A DNA stretch of 64,000 nt from Phycomyces blakesleeanus NRRL 1555(-) (lineage: Eukaryota; Mucoromycota; Mucoromycetes; Mucorales; Phycomycetaceae). The notes below the pieces were generated by a model. That model did not search any database. It worked only from the letters and a program-made list of their open reading frames with translations, and was not told the origin of the DNA. Of the stretch, positions 20,885 to 34,082 are shown in pieces. Where the stretch lies: positions 483,378 through 547,377 of the forward strand of contig NW_017265160.1 of assembly GCF_001638985.1 (NCBI RefSeq), written 5' to 3'. The position numbers were made by a program, and so were the translations under genes. The stretch's first letter is position 1, and each line of letters starts with the position of its first letter.

Positions 20885-22550
20885 ATAGGAGCCAAAAAAA
20901 CAGTTCACAAAATGGACGACTTTTTTTTTTGGTTGACTGACGTTTTTGATATTTCTACTGTCAAAGAGATCGACGGTTTAGTAAATTTTAACAGCTTTTA
21001 AGTTTTCTAAAACGTTGTATAGCTGTGTAAAAACCGGATAAAATCAGATCACTGAAAAAGAAAAGAATAGCGGAATCCTCTATTCTGAAAATTTATAGCT
21101 CTAACTAACAAAAAAGAAGGTTTAAACATAATATTATTGGGGTTTTGAATGGAAACAAGCATATATATATACTTCCTTACGGGAATAAGTTTTCTGTCAA
21201 GCCAAGCATAGTACGCAAATTTTTTATAAATTTTGCTTAATAGTCATAGAATATTCTTTACCTACTGACATGTATTGTAAATAGTAGAATAATCCACTTG
21301 TACTGATAATGATGTCTAAGTTTTAAAGAGAAATAGCTCTTACCTCCAATGTCATGCTATAGTTTGCAACATTTTTTTTAAAAAAAAACGGTCTAGTTCA
21401 GTAGTAACCACACGGCAAGTTGAAGTATGATGGATTCATGAATGAAGTATTGCAGATTGTGATAGAGCTTAATGTGTAAAATACTACATGCACTCAGATT
21501 TATGAATGATGCTTGTGTTGGCACTATAAATTTAATAGGTGTTAAATGATTTGAGTCGTTTAATAAGAGCATAGTTGATAATACTGTATTAAATATTATA
21601 TAGCTAGTAATTCTATGCTTTATACAACCAAGCTTTTGTCTGAGATTAGGATAGTCGTCTTGAGTGGTATACCTAGTAATTAGCCCACCTTTTTGTCCTC
21701 TAGACCGCCTCAAATACACTAAAGCTTGCTTTCTGTGGTATAGAATAGAAATCATGAGTGGAAGAAAAATAAGACACATTTAATGCACAAAATAGTCTAT
21801 AAATCATGTTTGTGACCTTTTTGCCCGCATACCTGGACTTCAAGTTGGAAAAGCAGTAAGGAACGAAAGAGTTATCGATTTATTTTATCCTTTTATATAT
21901 TGTAATCAAATACCACTATTTCCTCAAAAATCCGTGTGTCTAGCCATAATAGATTGTTAGCTCGCTTATATTCCCAGCTTCCATCTATCAACATTAATAT
22001 TATTATTTATCTTAAATTACCTAAATGTGTTTCACTATTTTGTCAATAGATTAGAGCACAATGTTTGCTTTTGGTTTTTCAAAACATAGTAGGGGCACAT
22101 AAACGCTATATAAAGAAGAGTTGCATGTATATATAATAATAGAGCTGAAGCAATGATTAAATGTATTTCATCAAGAAACAGCACCATAATAGCTTTAGTA
22201 TCTGCGTATGATTAAATAATTTAACGAAATCGCAAGTATGGAAATTTCTTCAACTCTGAACACCCACATTATAATTTATCGAAGACCAGACTATACTCTA
22301 TAGAAAAAAACCTGAAGTATTTATTCGGATTCTTTCTGTAGCACAATACTGAAACGTGATAAGCTGGAAAGTTTCATTCACAAGATCCTGTACGCCCTTA
22401 CATTACCAAAACATCATTCACCTGCTGTATTAATGTAAGGTGTAATTAAAAAGCGTTAATATCGGTTGGCAGTATTGTTTACATCAAGAATTCTCACAAT
22501 TATTTATACCTACACCTACACCTACATAACCTTATCCCTATGCCTATGTT

Positions 22551-22598
22551 TATGCTTATGCTTATGCTTATGCTTATGCTTATGCTTATGCTTATGCC
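22551..22598. repeat. TATGCT hexanucleotide array
   Basis: About eight perfect TATGCT units, bordered on the left by degenerate CCTACA units from about 22508. Confidence 0.85.
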
Positions 22599-24140
22599 TA
22601 TATCTACGTCTACCTTGTTAGTCTTATGGATAGTAAATTAGTTATATATATATTGAGTTATGTACCATAGTTTGCTAGTTATTTCTATCTATGCTTAAAA
22701 TTAGTTTCCTTGTGCATTAACTCCCCAGCTTAGATTTATGCTCAAGATCGTTGTAGTACAGCTGTGCATATTATTACTACTGTTATTGTTAATATTTGGT
22801 TGTTCTATTTTTATTTTATTTTGAACAGGCCTCGTAGTTTTCTTTTCATAGTGGCTTGGTCTGGGATATTCTGTGTGGGCATCATGGTAAATGTCATGAA
22901 TTGATCTTTGCATCTATTGGAGTAGATATCAAGCTTTACTACTTGGTCATGTGCCAATATGTGCCTCAAATCTTGATTTTTCTTTGGTTAATAGTAGAAA
23001 GAAGACGATATTCTTTAACTTTATACATTACAATATATATTGATTTTCAATGCTCATTTTATGGATTATAATAGTATCATTCACCGATCAGAAATTGATG
23101 TTATTGCATGCTTATAATATTGATAGCCTGCAGGTATAAAGTTACACTGCATTACTTTACTCGTATAATATTAGCTTTTTTATAGAAGAAAAAGAAGACT
23201 ATAAAAAATATAACTACTCCAGTTTTGGAATACAAAAATATTGAGAAGTTGTATAAATTCCATAGTTTTGAATGCTCTCAGTGCTATCAATCCAATATAT
23301 ATATATATACATATCATATCAGGTACTACAGCCTTCTGACATCTGAGTATTTAATGTGTGTATAAAAATACAATATTTACAAAATAGTGAATATGAATAC
23401 ATCTTCAGGTGCTATTTTGTATGCAGGCTACAAAATAATATAACTCTAGGATTTATCTACCGATCAATATCCCTTGATAACCATCTTAACGCATAAAAGG
23501 AAAAGTCCGAATATCAAGCTAGATGTATATTGACGTATATTGTTACTTTTAAGAAAGAAGAGACACAGGATTTTCAGCATATTATTCTGCATTATCCCCG
23601 GTACCTTTCCCCCTTAACTTGTGTATACAAACACGTAGATCATCAAATCCTTAGAAATACAGCGGAAGCTCGGTAGTGCAAAAAGCCACTTTATAGGACT
23701 TATTTTGCTCAAATACTATTCTGTTGACAAGGCCTCTAGTAGCATTTATTTTTCGTACAGCTATATCATAAATAAAACTAAAACAAAGAATAATTAGTAC
23801 TGTGAATATGTTTGTGTTCGTGTCCGTTTATTAGCAAGAAAATAAGAGTACATCAAAAAGGGTAGATACTGTGCAGAAGTCCCAACTACTTGCAGGAATT
23901 TGCAGTTTAACACAAAATATACAATATACAATTGGTAGTGATAATGAAGGTACACGCTGCTTTCGAATTATGCGATAGTGCTTTTTGTGCGTATATTTTT
24001 AAACCAAATGTGGCGCAATCTACTCGATCGGTTAATATAAAGTCAAATAGGTACATAAACCGAGGTGATAGAACACACATGCTAATCCGGGTACATGGCG
24101 GTAAAAATAACGGCTGAACATTCTAAAAGAAAACTTTTAG

Positions 24141-24185
24141 GTGAAAATGAAAATGAAAATGAAAATGAAAACGAGAATGAGAGTG
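24141..24185. repeat. GAAAAT hexanucleotide array
   Basis: Seven or so GAAAAT/GAGAAT/GAGAGT units. Its translation (ENENEN) lies in a short unsupported frame. Confidence 0.75.
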
Positions 24186-24439
24186 AGGATAAGTTCGAGT
24201 TTTTGTTTTATTTGTTGTTTGATAAAGATCATAATATTATATATGCATCTCGGTGCGTTCAAAACACACTCAAATAAACAATATGCATAATACTAGCAAG
24301 TTTGGGATACATGATTGATATGTGGTGTAACTCCTCAGTGTCTACAAAAGGCGTAGCCCTCCATCCCATATCCTATAAAACCAGGCTATTGACAGGCAAC
24401 CCCCTCTTTAGAAATATACTTTGACTAGCATTTTACAGA

Positions 24440-25813
24440 ATGTCTTATTCGTCTCTGTTGAAAGTCTTCAGCGCTGCTGCCCTATTGCCTCTGTGCTTTA
24501 GTGCACCTGAGTCTACACACTGGCTAATGGGTGACCCTCAAGACCATCCCGGACGGTGGATGAACAAGGTACATGATATACCTACATGGGTTATTCCAAT
24601 TGAAAGTAAGTACTATAAACACTTTTACCTGATGAAAAAACTGAATACATATACCTTTCTAGACTATGACGAGAATACATTCATAGCAGGAAATGTGTTC
24701 AGTGGAATGCTCGTTGGATTTTCTGCATTTTATGCTTTTTACCACGTATATCGTGTCTATCTTCCTTCTGCCCCCCAAGGAAAACGCAACATAGGAAATC
24801 TTAACAAGGATATCTTGGGCTACCTCAGCAGCTCCTTCCTCGCTTCGTTTATGTACTCTGTTCTTTCTCTCGGAAAGATATGGTGTGGATTTGGTGTACT
24901 TCATAATCTGTACGAAGCTGCGCTTTTACTACACATTGTTACCCAGCAAAGAAGTACTTCGTAAGTTTTACATTAAGAAACATATATATATATATATGTA
25001 TATGGGTGTGTATTCGTATGTGTTTATATATCTAATTTGTTATGCTTTATAGATCGCGAGTTACCTATGGTATTCTTTTTGCTTACATTTTGATTGTTGT
25101 TGCTACTTCTTTGGTGCTTCCTTGGCCATTTGATGGAGTCTTTTTTAAGTACCAAGGTAAATTCCTAGTCGCTTTTAAATAACTTACTATTAAGTGTACT
25201 AACTCTCGATCTACAGGTCTTGTTGTTGACTACGTCCTTTCTGTTAACATGGTCCGTCTATATCTACACAACAAATCTATTGCTGCGAAGGTCAATGTTC
25301 TCACCCCAGCACCAACTGAGAATGGCACAGCAGAAAGCGGTACTGTAGAGGATTCAAACACTTTCAAGGGAAAGCAATCTGTCACTTTTATGCGACCTGT
25401 ACATGAGAACCTCTTTCTACTTGCTTTTGCAGCTGTGGTACATACTGCTGGAAATACAATGATTATTTTTGCAAATACTGCTACATTGTAAGTAATGAAA
25501 CACCCCTAATCAACTGGTTTAATTTCTTATTTTGGGGACAAGAAAAAGTAAAACGAAAACGAAAACGAGAATATGAAATTAGACAAGAAATAAGTGTCTT
25601 AATATATTGTATCTTAGGTGGCTAGTGTTCCAATTCTCCTATGCGGTAGCCTTCCCAATTTACAGTTATTATGTATCTGAAGAGCCTGATTCCAGCCGCA
25701 TCAATTGGTACCCCATCAAACTTTTGAAAGAAGTCATTATCGGTGTTGTTAGCTTTGTCGTTGTCGGTGTGCTGATGGCCATAGGATTTATCTCATCTGG
25801 TGTGGAATTGTGA
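24440..25813 (+). CDS. Orphan multi-pass membrane protein, 344 aa
   Basis: Exons: 24440-24605, 24663-24960, 25053-25156, 25217-25487, 25618-25813; all junctions are in phase. The N-terminal hydrophobic stretch (LLKVFSAAALLPLCFSAPES) could be a signal peptide, followed by a luminal segment with THWLMGDPQDHPGRW. About seven or eight hydrophobic spans follow, e.g. NVFSGMLVGFSAFYAFYHVY, YGILFAYILIVVATSLVLPW, LFLLAFAAVVHTAGNTMIIF and VIIGVVSFVVVGVLMAIGFI. One polar cytosolic or luminal loop (residues about 205-240) is Thr/Glu/Ser-rich. There is no receptor, transporter or enzyme motif that I recognise. It stands alone, with gene-poor DNA on both sides. Confidence 0.75.
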
Positions 25814-26483
25814 TTTCTTTGAAGCCAAGTTATAATAATAGAGTCGACAGATTTAAAACAAGTTCAATAATATATGTATATATATTAATGACGATAGCCA
25901 AGATTATTAGAATAGTGACTCAACGTTTTTGCGTACATGTGTATGTACATGTATATATATATATATATATTGCTTTGTTAAATAAAGGAATACATTTCAT
26001 TCAATCTATACATAGACATACATACATAGGTATACATATTAAAGTGTAGTTTTGATATTATTATTTTTCAAAAATAAATCAATCAATATGTATAGTCTAT
26101 ACTCACAATTTTCTATATTTGTTTATAAATTTAGGGTTTATGTCTAGTCTCACAGTATCGCTCTTTTACATGATTCTGGACATTTACATGGCGTTTACCT
26201 TACATGCATGTTTTAATATTTAAAGGGGTCAAATCTAGCATTTTATAATATACAGTATTATCTGCTTATTATTACTATCATTACACACCAGGCTTCACAT
26301 AATACAAGAAACCCAGTCAGTTAAACGGAATGCGGATTACAAAAAAATGTGATTTAGCAAGGTAGTTCCAAAGCAGTCAATGTCTTTTTAACAAGTCTTG
26401 GCTTGGAGAAAAAAAAACACTGATAATATTTACATCAACTGAAAGTAAATAGGCATTTTTTTGGATATATTAATGCTAAGTCT

Positions 26484-26561
26484 ACACAAAAACACAAACA
26501 CAAACACAAGCACAAGCACAAGCAAAATCTTATCAAACAGCACAAGCACAAGCACAAGCAT
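26484..26561. repeat. ACACAA/CACAAG hexamer array
   Basis: Two blocks of CACAAR hexamers separated by a short unique stretch, followed by ACACAT units. Frames across it (Thr/Ser/Asn-rich) are artefacts. Confidence 0.75.
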
Positions 26562-29099
26562 AAATTCACACACATACACACATATACATATACATAGCTT
26601 TAAAAACAAATCACATCCAACAATAGTTTATCTAGAGGGAACTTACACAAAACTAATATTCATAATGATCCTCTTCTACAAATATATTGCATGATCAAAA
26701 TCAGCTATTCTTTTTAATATTAGGAGAATTATATATAAGCTAAAATAAACAGAGCAGCGTTTAAGGTCCAAGGCAACAAGTATTCATTATTAATGCCACA
26801 TTACTAATATGCTTTGTGTTCACCGAGTGTTTTCCCCAGCTGAGCGCCGTGCTTTTCAGTAGACATACATCAGGCTTCAAAAATAAGTATACTAGGCTAG
26901 GTATTAAGTGCATAATGGGTACTTTGCGAAAAGCAGCACTTAATAAACCAAATATTATCTATTTGGTCCGGAAAACATCAAGAATTTTGAAACAATAAAA
27001 GACGAAATATTATTAGGGGTCGTCATTCGTGAATAATTGTCGATAATCGAAAAAAGGTGAACTTTTCTTTTGAATAATATGATTGGATAATAATAACTAG
27101 ACCTTTTTGAAAAAGCTCATGGCCATTTTTGAAAAACTTTTTAAGAGGTGAAAATTGAGAAATATAAAATTTTGTTTAATAGTTTTTTTTATTCTATCCT
27201 TTATTTATTCTATAGATTATTATAAATACGGTCTCTTGAACTTTCAAATAAAATTGAGGGTGGGTTGACCATGTTAATGATAAATCACTTAAAGGACCTA
27301 ACTTTTAAAATACCACAAGCTTAAATCAAAATATACCTTAAAGCTAAATGAGGAAAATGGAAAATATAGGTATTCAAGTGTTGATTATTAAATAATCACC
27401 TACACAAATATCGGTTTTTCTTACATGCATTTTTTTTAATATATATAAAAAAAAGAGCAATTATATCAGGCCAATCTGTATAGATATTCTATTGAAAGTA
27501 TCCTACAAAAATTATAGTCAATCAAGGTATTATTATATCATGATTTTCTCTATTTTATTAAAGGATCAAATATAACAATTTAGTAATATACTCTTTATAA
27601 ATAATCTGCTTCTTAAGGATAGTGCAGACCATAATGATAATAGTATTTTTTTTATAAACCCTCCAATCTAAATTTTGTGGAATTCTCTTTTCTACACATA
27701 GATACAATGACCCAAACATACGGTATACCAATTATAATACGATAAAATTGAAACAAAGTTTTATCATTAATCATTATAATAATAAGAAAATGAAATCTGA
27801 GAGAAGTTTTACGTCAATAGATAAGTTATATGCAAAAAAGGCTTGATTCAATTCATTCGTCTAACCAGAAATGCTAAAAGTGTTAAAATAGGAAACATTC
27901 AATCATTATGTGGTATTTAAGGTCTACTAGTCTTTTGGTAGTACGAAAAAATAAATGATTCTTGAAAAATGCTTATGGACTAGACTGTCTTAAAAAAAGC
28001 ACACAAAAAACAAACAAATAGAGAAATATATACTAATTTATTATATAATCGGGTCGGAAAAGGCGGTTTATGCAAATATATTATATATATATATATACAC
28101 TAACAAAAAGAGCGTATTTAATGTGTGTGTGTGAAGGGAAGCCAAGTATCTAGAATAAATCAAACATTTGAAGACTTTTTAGGGTTAAGGTTGTGTACCT
28201 TTGTGAGCCGCGGGCTTGTACACAACATATTTAAGACAGCCAGATTCCACTGTAGTTTGAAGTATCGTTTGAACGGTTCTAATTTCTGTCTGTTGATTTA
28301 CATTTTGGTATTCAAAGGGTCTTTCGTGTATTAAATCGGTTGTTTTTTTTTTCATGTCACAATTAAGCCTCATATTGCAAATACACAAACAAATTATCAC
28401 CAAGTCTTAATAAAAGTCATATATAGATATATAGATATATAAATAAAAGAAAGGATAATCTTATCGTCGGGTTTCTGCTCGTCTTTGGAAGGTACTCCCT
28501 ACTGGACCCACACACATCTGACTTTTACTGTGCATGCTTCTATTAATAAACAGCAGAGAGGTAAATTGGTTGTTTGAACAGACAGCAAGAAAAAAAAAAC
28601 ACGAAAGAAGGTCTGTGCTTTTATATATATATTTCAACCTTGGATTTATAAAGTCAAGACGACTATGAACATGTAATTGCGTCGAGCTGCATCTTTAGAC
28701 AATACAAATCTAGCTACAGTACCACATTATGAGTACAAAGGTGACACGTTCGGATAACCATTTTCAAGGTTCTCACCGAATGTACCAATGAATAGCTTTA
28801 AGGTAACCATAGAAAATCCTGAATATAAATGATTAAAAAAATATATTAATATTTAACTAATAAGAATAGTAACTATAGCAATCTGATAGCAATCATAATA
28901 GGCATCCCATCCTTAGAAGTAAATTAATAAATTTTGGGGACCTTCCTCTATTATCAGCTCATAGTGCATATATATATTTATATAATATAATATATATTAT
29001 AATATTATTTGTGCAATGAGAACCAAAAGAATTAATATAATCAATTAGCGTACAGCCCAACAGTAAATATCAAAACTACACTATTTTAAGACACCTATT

Positions 29100-29143
29100 T
29101 TGATTTTCGATTTTCGATTTTCGATTTTTGATTTTTGATTTTT
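29100..29143. repeat. GATTTTC/GATTTTT heptamer array
   Basis: Six tandem GATTTTC or GATTTTT units in the upstream flank of the phosphodiesterase gene. Confidence 0.8.
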
Positions 29144-29796
29144 CATACTTCATACTTCCTATTATTCGTATCTCCAAATAAGTCTTTGAAGGGACAATTG
29201 GTGTATCAGCATCTTTGTAGACACTGCGTTGTTTAGCTCCCTATCACTTAAAGCTGGGGTTTAAAGTTATTGATCTATCCAACTTTGTGGTCCTTGTACC
29301 AACCTATCAAGGTTTGGCTCTAGATAGCTGGTTAACTCCAAGCTTTTGACTTGAAGCACACAGCTTTAGTATTTATATTTCTCTTTCTCTTTCACAAGCC
29401 AAGTAGCTCTTACTTGTAGACGCCACAAGCTAATATTGAATAAGTTGCATTAAAGTCATGCTCAGCTTGTGACTGGATGTGATTGAGTGCGACTGAGTAC
29501 GATTGTATACTTACGTTTTTTTTTCTGTGTCATACCGTTTTACCTAATCAAGCTATCGAGCAAAGGAATTCATTCGACTAACCAACCCCCCCCCCCCCCA
29601 ACTCCTCCCAAAGGGCATACTCGCACCAAATCAACTCCACTTGGTTTATCCTCTTTCTTCCTTTCTTGCTATGCTAATTTTGCGGCACAACACCTTACCC
29701 TCTGATGAACTATTCGTGATTGAGTGTGTATGTTGCAAATATAGAATAACATATTCCTATCAAGAATAATAATTGTAATCACATTCTCATTAGAAA

Positions 29797-31907
29797 ATGC
29801 TCAAGGTGGCTGATGCTAGCCAGCCACTTGATGGTCTCATTGACCTGGTCTTGCTGGACATGCCACGCACCGAGATCTATGGATACATGCTTGGTTTGTT
29901 CGAGCGGCTGGATCTCTGTAAAGCAATAGGAATCACATCTTCTGAATTATTGGATTTCCTAATTGATGTCGACAGAGGCTACCTTCCGAATGCCTACCAT
30001 TCGTTCTATCATGCTGCTGATGTTACAATTGTTCTGTTTGCCATGCTCTCCGATTACGACGCCAAGCAATATCTCACGTCTGTGGACATGGCATCTCTCC
30101 TGATCGCTGCCCTCTGCCATGACATTGGCCACGTAAGTCTCCAGCACCACCCTCGCAGGTCTTAACTCCTTCTTAGCCTGGAAAAAACAACAACTTCCAA
30201 GTCAATATTCAGACGGACCTTGCCAAGCGATACAATAACAAGTCAGTCCTCGAGTGCTATTCCTGCACCCTCACGATGGACCTATTGACAAAACACCAAT
30301 TGCTCCAGCACATAGAAGAAGCCAGTGCAAACACCGGGACACCGACTACCGAAGCAGAGGCACGTATATCAATTATTAAGATGATTTTGGCAACCGATAT
30401 GATCTTTCACTACGAACTTCAAGAGAATTTGGCTGGTCTGTTGGAAATTATCTCAGACAGGGAGTGTACAGAAACAGAAAAGGAAGAGGGGGCTAACCGT
30501 GAATGTGGGCATGGAACAGCAGGCCACTGTAAAGGTCCCCAGACCTGGGACAAGCCACGTATCAAAGATATATTTTATAATAGAAACTTTACCAACCCAC
30601 TATTGTACTTTGAAAGCAAATTGTCGTTCCACAATATTGCAGAAGAGAATGAAGATGAAGACGAGGAAGCTGGGTTAACAGGCGACCACCACCACCACCA
30701 CCAGTTGTTTCATTCAAGTCATTCTTCTCCACTAATTGCACCGAATGCACCCCCTGCACCAAATGCACCCAACCCACCTCCTTCACCAAATTCGTCTAAT
30801 CTGCCTAATGCGCCTATTCCGCTCACAAAATCTCATTCGATAAGTGCTCCTAGTGCATCCAAATCTGTTAGTGCACCCAATACGTCTGCCGCACGCACAG
30901 CAGCACACAAACACACCGTTACCAGAAGATCCTTGACAGGAAGTCTATCAATAGAAACCCATAGGCACAAATCGATAAGTGGGCCTATCGGAGGGTCAGA
31001 GCATCCAAGTACACCTGGGACAATCACCGAGTCTCCTGCGACAATACATGGTTCCACAAATCACACTGGCTCGGTCAATTTACTGCAAACTCCGGATAGT
31101 GCAAATGACGGAAATTGTTTAAGCCCTTGTAAGCTCTTGAGTAAACTGGAGAGAGAGGTTCTCTGTCAAATCATGCTTCATGCGGCTGATATCAGCAATG
31201 CCTTAAGACCTTGGTCTATCTGTAAAACTTGGTCTAATCTGGTCTGCGTTGAGTTTTTTGGACAAGGAGATGCTGAAAAAGCCTTTGGCTTGCCGATCTC
31301 TCCCAATATGGACCGTGGCCAAACAACTCAGGCAACCATCAGTCTGAAATTCGGCGATTACATAGTGAATCCCTATTTTGAGATATTTGCTGCCGTGTTC
31401 CCTAAATCTGACAGACTTCTTCAGCTACTAGCCGAAAACAGGAAAGAATGGGCTAGACTTGAAAGTAACGAATCAGCGGCTAATGCGGGTCACACGGCAG
31501 AAGAAGGAGGCATCGAAGGACATTTGCCACCAAAAATATTGCCAGATCATCCCATCCTTGACCCTGCCGGTCGAAGAGTATCAACTTCTGCAGGTATGAT
31601 AGTGATCCCATCGCCAGACGAGATGGAAAGACGTACGGTTGGATTCGGCAAGGCTCAGCGCACATATTGGGGAGTTCGGAGCGCAAGCCACAGCGAGGTA
31701 CCACGACAAAACGGTCCACATTCGTACATACTCGAAGAGAAAAAAAGACGCAAGAGTGAAGAGCCGGCCCTTTATTTGCGCAAACTTCAATTGAATGCTT
31801 CTGGGCGAAGAGTGAGTCCTGCTGAGGCTACCGAGCGTAAGGCGAAGAGGCACAATTCTACTGTACCTAGTAGTGCTTCTTCAAGGCAAGACAACAAACC
31901 ATTGTAA
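29797..31907 (+). CDS. 3',5'-cyclic-nucleotide phosphodiesterase, class I
   Basis: Hydrolyses cAMP and/or cGMP and ends the second-messenger signal. Two exons, 29797-30132 and 30177-31907; about 688 aa. The metal-binding signature is complete: YHSFYHAADV (His68, His72), ALCHDIGHPGKNNNF spanning the intron (His108, Asp109), ATDMIFHYEL, and the last metal Asp in LHAADISNALRPW near residue 445. FGDYIVNPYFEIF near the end of the catalytic domain resembles the Gln-switch region. About 200 residues of low-complexity Asp/Glu-, His-, Pro-, Asn- and Ser-rich sequence (including five consecutive His) are inserted between the last two motifs. The C-terminus is charged and disordered. The ATG at 29797 leaves only a short N-terminus, so an upstream exon cannot be excluded. 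Confidence 0.9.
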
Positions 31908-32719
31908 CCTCATTTCTGCTTGCATTCTGACTCAAGCTCAGGCTCATTATTTATTTTGGATATATATATATATTTATATACATATACATATATACATATA
32001 CATATACACGCACCTTTGTATATACGTGTTTTAAAGAGCAAGTATAACATACACCTTTTTACTCTTTTTCTTTACTTTATTATTTTTTTCTTTAAAATAT
32101 TTATTACCTGCTTGTTGTAACTTTCTATACATCAATTATGCTATCTGAATATTGTACACTATTACTGGAGCACAATGTATGGATATACCGTAGTATTTAA
32201 CATTGCGCTATTTAATAAGGGCTACTAGCGAGAATATCTGAAATTACAAAGCCTCTAGAAAAAATCAAATATAATTATGATAGACTGTAAAACCAGTGAG
32301 AAGATGAATATAAAAATAAAATAACTTGAGGTCAAAGATCAAAGGGATACCAAGTTGTTTAATTCGTAAAAAGTATTATCAAATTCCACCAATTTTAAAA
32401 GAAAAAAAAAGAAAACCCAGTGATTATTCGGCTCCAATGCTTTCCCTCTTGGGCACGACGTTTCTTTTATTGTCTCCTTTGGATTGCTAGGTGCCAGATA
32501 GAGTTGGTTGATACCCGGCCGCAAGTCACTTTTTATGAGACTGGTAAAAAGTAATTTGCGGGGATTAAATAAATGTAGTACTCCAGAGAAACATCGTGCC
32601 TTAGAGGAAGAGTGTCGGGCCCGAATAATTAGTGAATATAAAATTTGAGATAAAATGGGAGTTAAAATGGACTGCTGGAGATGCTCCTCCTTATTTGAGA
32701 TACGCTTCTCAATGGCTAA

Positions 32720-33424
32720 AGGTGCTCTTCAGCGATCTCGGTATAATTATTTTGGCTATAAGAAAAAAACGGGAAACTACAAATAAAGTAGAGAGACTGC
32801 TTTTTATAGTAATCATGCTATGCAGCCATAGATTTTGTTCCAAAATTTGATGCTAATTGTATGATTTGATTGGTGAAAAAATTTGGGAAACTATTTGGTA
32901 AAATTATATTGAAAAAACGCTGATATAATTAGGAATGATAGGACTAATTGCAGCCTGCTAAAATAGCTATTCATTTTTGGTGGCTTTCTTTAATAAATCT
33001 CTTTATATATCTTTTATCTTTGTTCTTGTAATATTTGCATAGAAGTTTCTTTTTTTTAAGAAGTCTATAATATTGAGCATAATTTTATCTTTACTAAAGT
33101 TAATTTCAGATAGTAAGCAAAGATATTGCTGTTTATTTTGAATATTTTAAAAGTAAAAAGGAGTGAAAAGAGTAGAGCTTAAAAAATGAAATTTTTAGAA
33201 GACGTTTTAGCAAAACCGTAGTTTAAAGTTATTTTTATGATTTTAGCACCGCTTTGAGTTATATTGAGTAGTTTCCCCTGCAAATTCGCACGTAAAACTA
33301 CTTGGTAGAATTAACATTTTTCGGAAAGTAATTCATGATTTTTTGGTGTATAATTACTATATTTAGATAAAACTTTTCTTTATCACATAATTTTGAATTA
33401 TACCGAGACCGCTGAAGAGCACCT
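32720..33424. mobile_element. MITE A, 29-bp TIRs starting AGGTGCTC, TAA target duplication
   Basis: AGGTGCTCTTCAGCGATCTC (continuing to about 32748) is inverted at 33396-33424 with one mismatch. TAA lies on both flanks (32717-32719 and 33425-33427). The 3-bp target duplication suggests a PIF/Harbinger-like mobiliser; the 705-bp body has no transposase. Confidence 0.85.
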
Positions 33425-33524
33425 TAAATGAATATATGAATATATTAAAATACAGAATTGCTATTTTTTATATAGAAAATAAACTAAAACTAATCGACTG
33501 TACAGCATGGTTTTGATGTCCTAT

Positions 33525-34082
33525 AGGTGCTCACGGAGTGAAGTGTCAATCGACCAAAAAGTGTCAATCGACCAATTTGGAAATGGAAGCAAAATACAAA
33601 TATAGATATTGTCCACGTGATAAAATGTCGGTATTATAATAAAATACTATACTCAAGAAACTTATATCTCTTTGAAAATATAACATGAAATATAATTATT
33701 TTCCATGTGTTATTAAGAGAAAACATGTAAAATATGGCTTTTAACGCAAGTTTCAACAAGCCATATTTCAATAATACTATTGTGAGTAAAAATATATTAG
33801 CACATATAATTAAAAAGAGATTGAAAAACAAGACAAAGTAATGAAATAAAAATGGTTCTCACACACCGTGTTGATAGCAAGAAAAATTAAATACCATATA
33901 TGGTATTTGAAAATAATTTGTCCCTGGTCAAGAGCAGGGGCATTTTTTGTGGACTTTAAAAATTATATACCATATTTAGGCTTGAGACCCTTCCAAATTG
34001 GTCGATTGACACTTTTTGGTCGATTGACACTTTTTGGTCGATTGACACTTTGGTCGATTGACACTTCACTCCGTGAGCACCT
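33525..34082. mobile_element. MITE B, TIRs starting AGGTGCTC with subterminal tandem repeats, TAT target duplication
   Basis: The left end AGGTGCTCACGGAGTGAAGT is perfectly inverted at the right end. TAT flanks both sides (33522-33524 and 34083-34085). GTGTCAATCGACC occurs twice inside the left end and four times, inverted, inside the right end, spaced by AAAAA. The first eight bases equal those of MITE A 100 bp away. Confidence 0.88.

Larger units (their letters stand above)
19092..24439. other. Gene-poor repeat region
   Basis: No supported gene in 5.3 kb. It contains a nested MITE pair (19695-20729), a 30-nt poly-A tract (20853-20882), a TATGCT array (22551-22598) and a GAAAAT array (24141-24185). 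A 128-codon frame on the minus strand at 21393-21779 has mixed composition and no family resemblance that I recognise. Confidence 0.55.
25814..29796. other. Gene-poor AT-rich region
   Basis: No supported gene in 4 kb. It holds an ACACAA/CACAAG array (26484-26561), AT dinucleotide runs (25953-25969 and 28081-28094) and a GATTTTC array (29100-29143). The C run and CT-rich sequence at 29580-29700 probably belong to the leader of the phosphodiesterase gene. Confidence 0.55.

Noticed and set aside
21393..21779. 128-codon minus-strand frame
   Set aside because: No recognisable motif, no splice context, located in a repeat-rich desert; not enough to call a gene.
22551..22598. TATGCT array considered as a CRISPR or telomeric array
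   Set aside because: A pure 6-bp microsatellite with no spacers and not a telomere motif.
29487..29705. 72-codon frame before the phosphodiesterase
   Set aside because: It crosses a C homopolymer and CT-rich leader, and no splice pair joins it to the enzyme in phase with conserved sequence.
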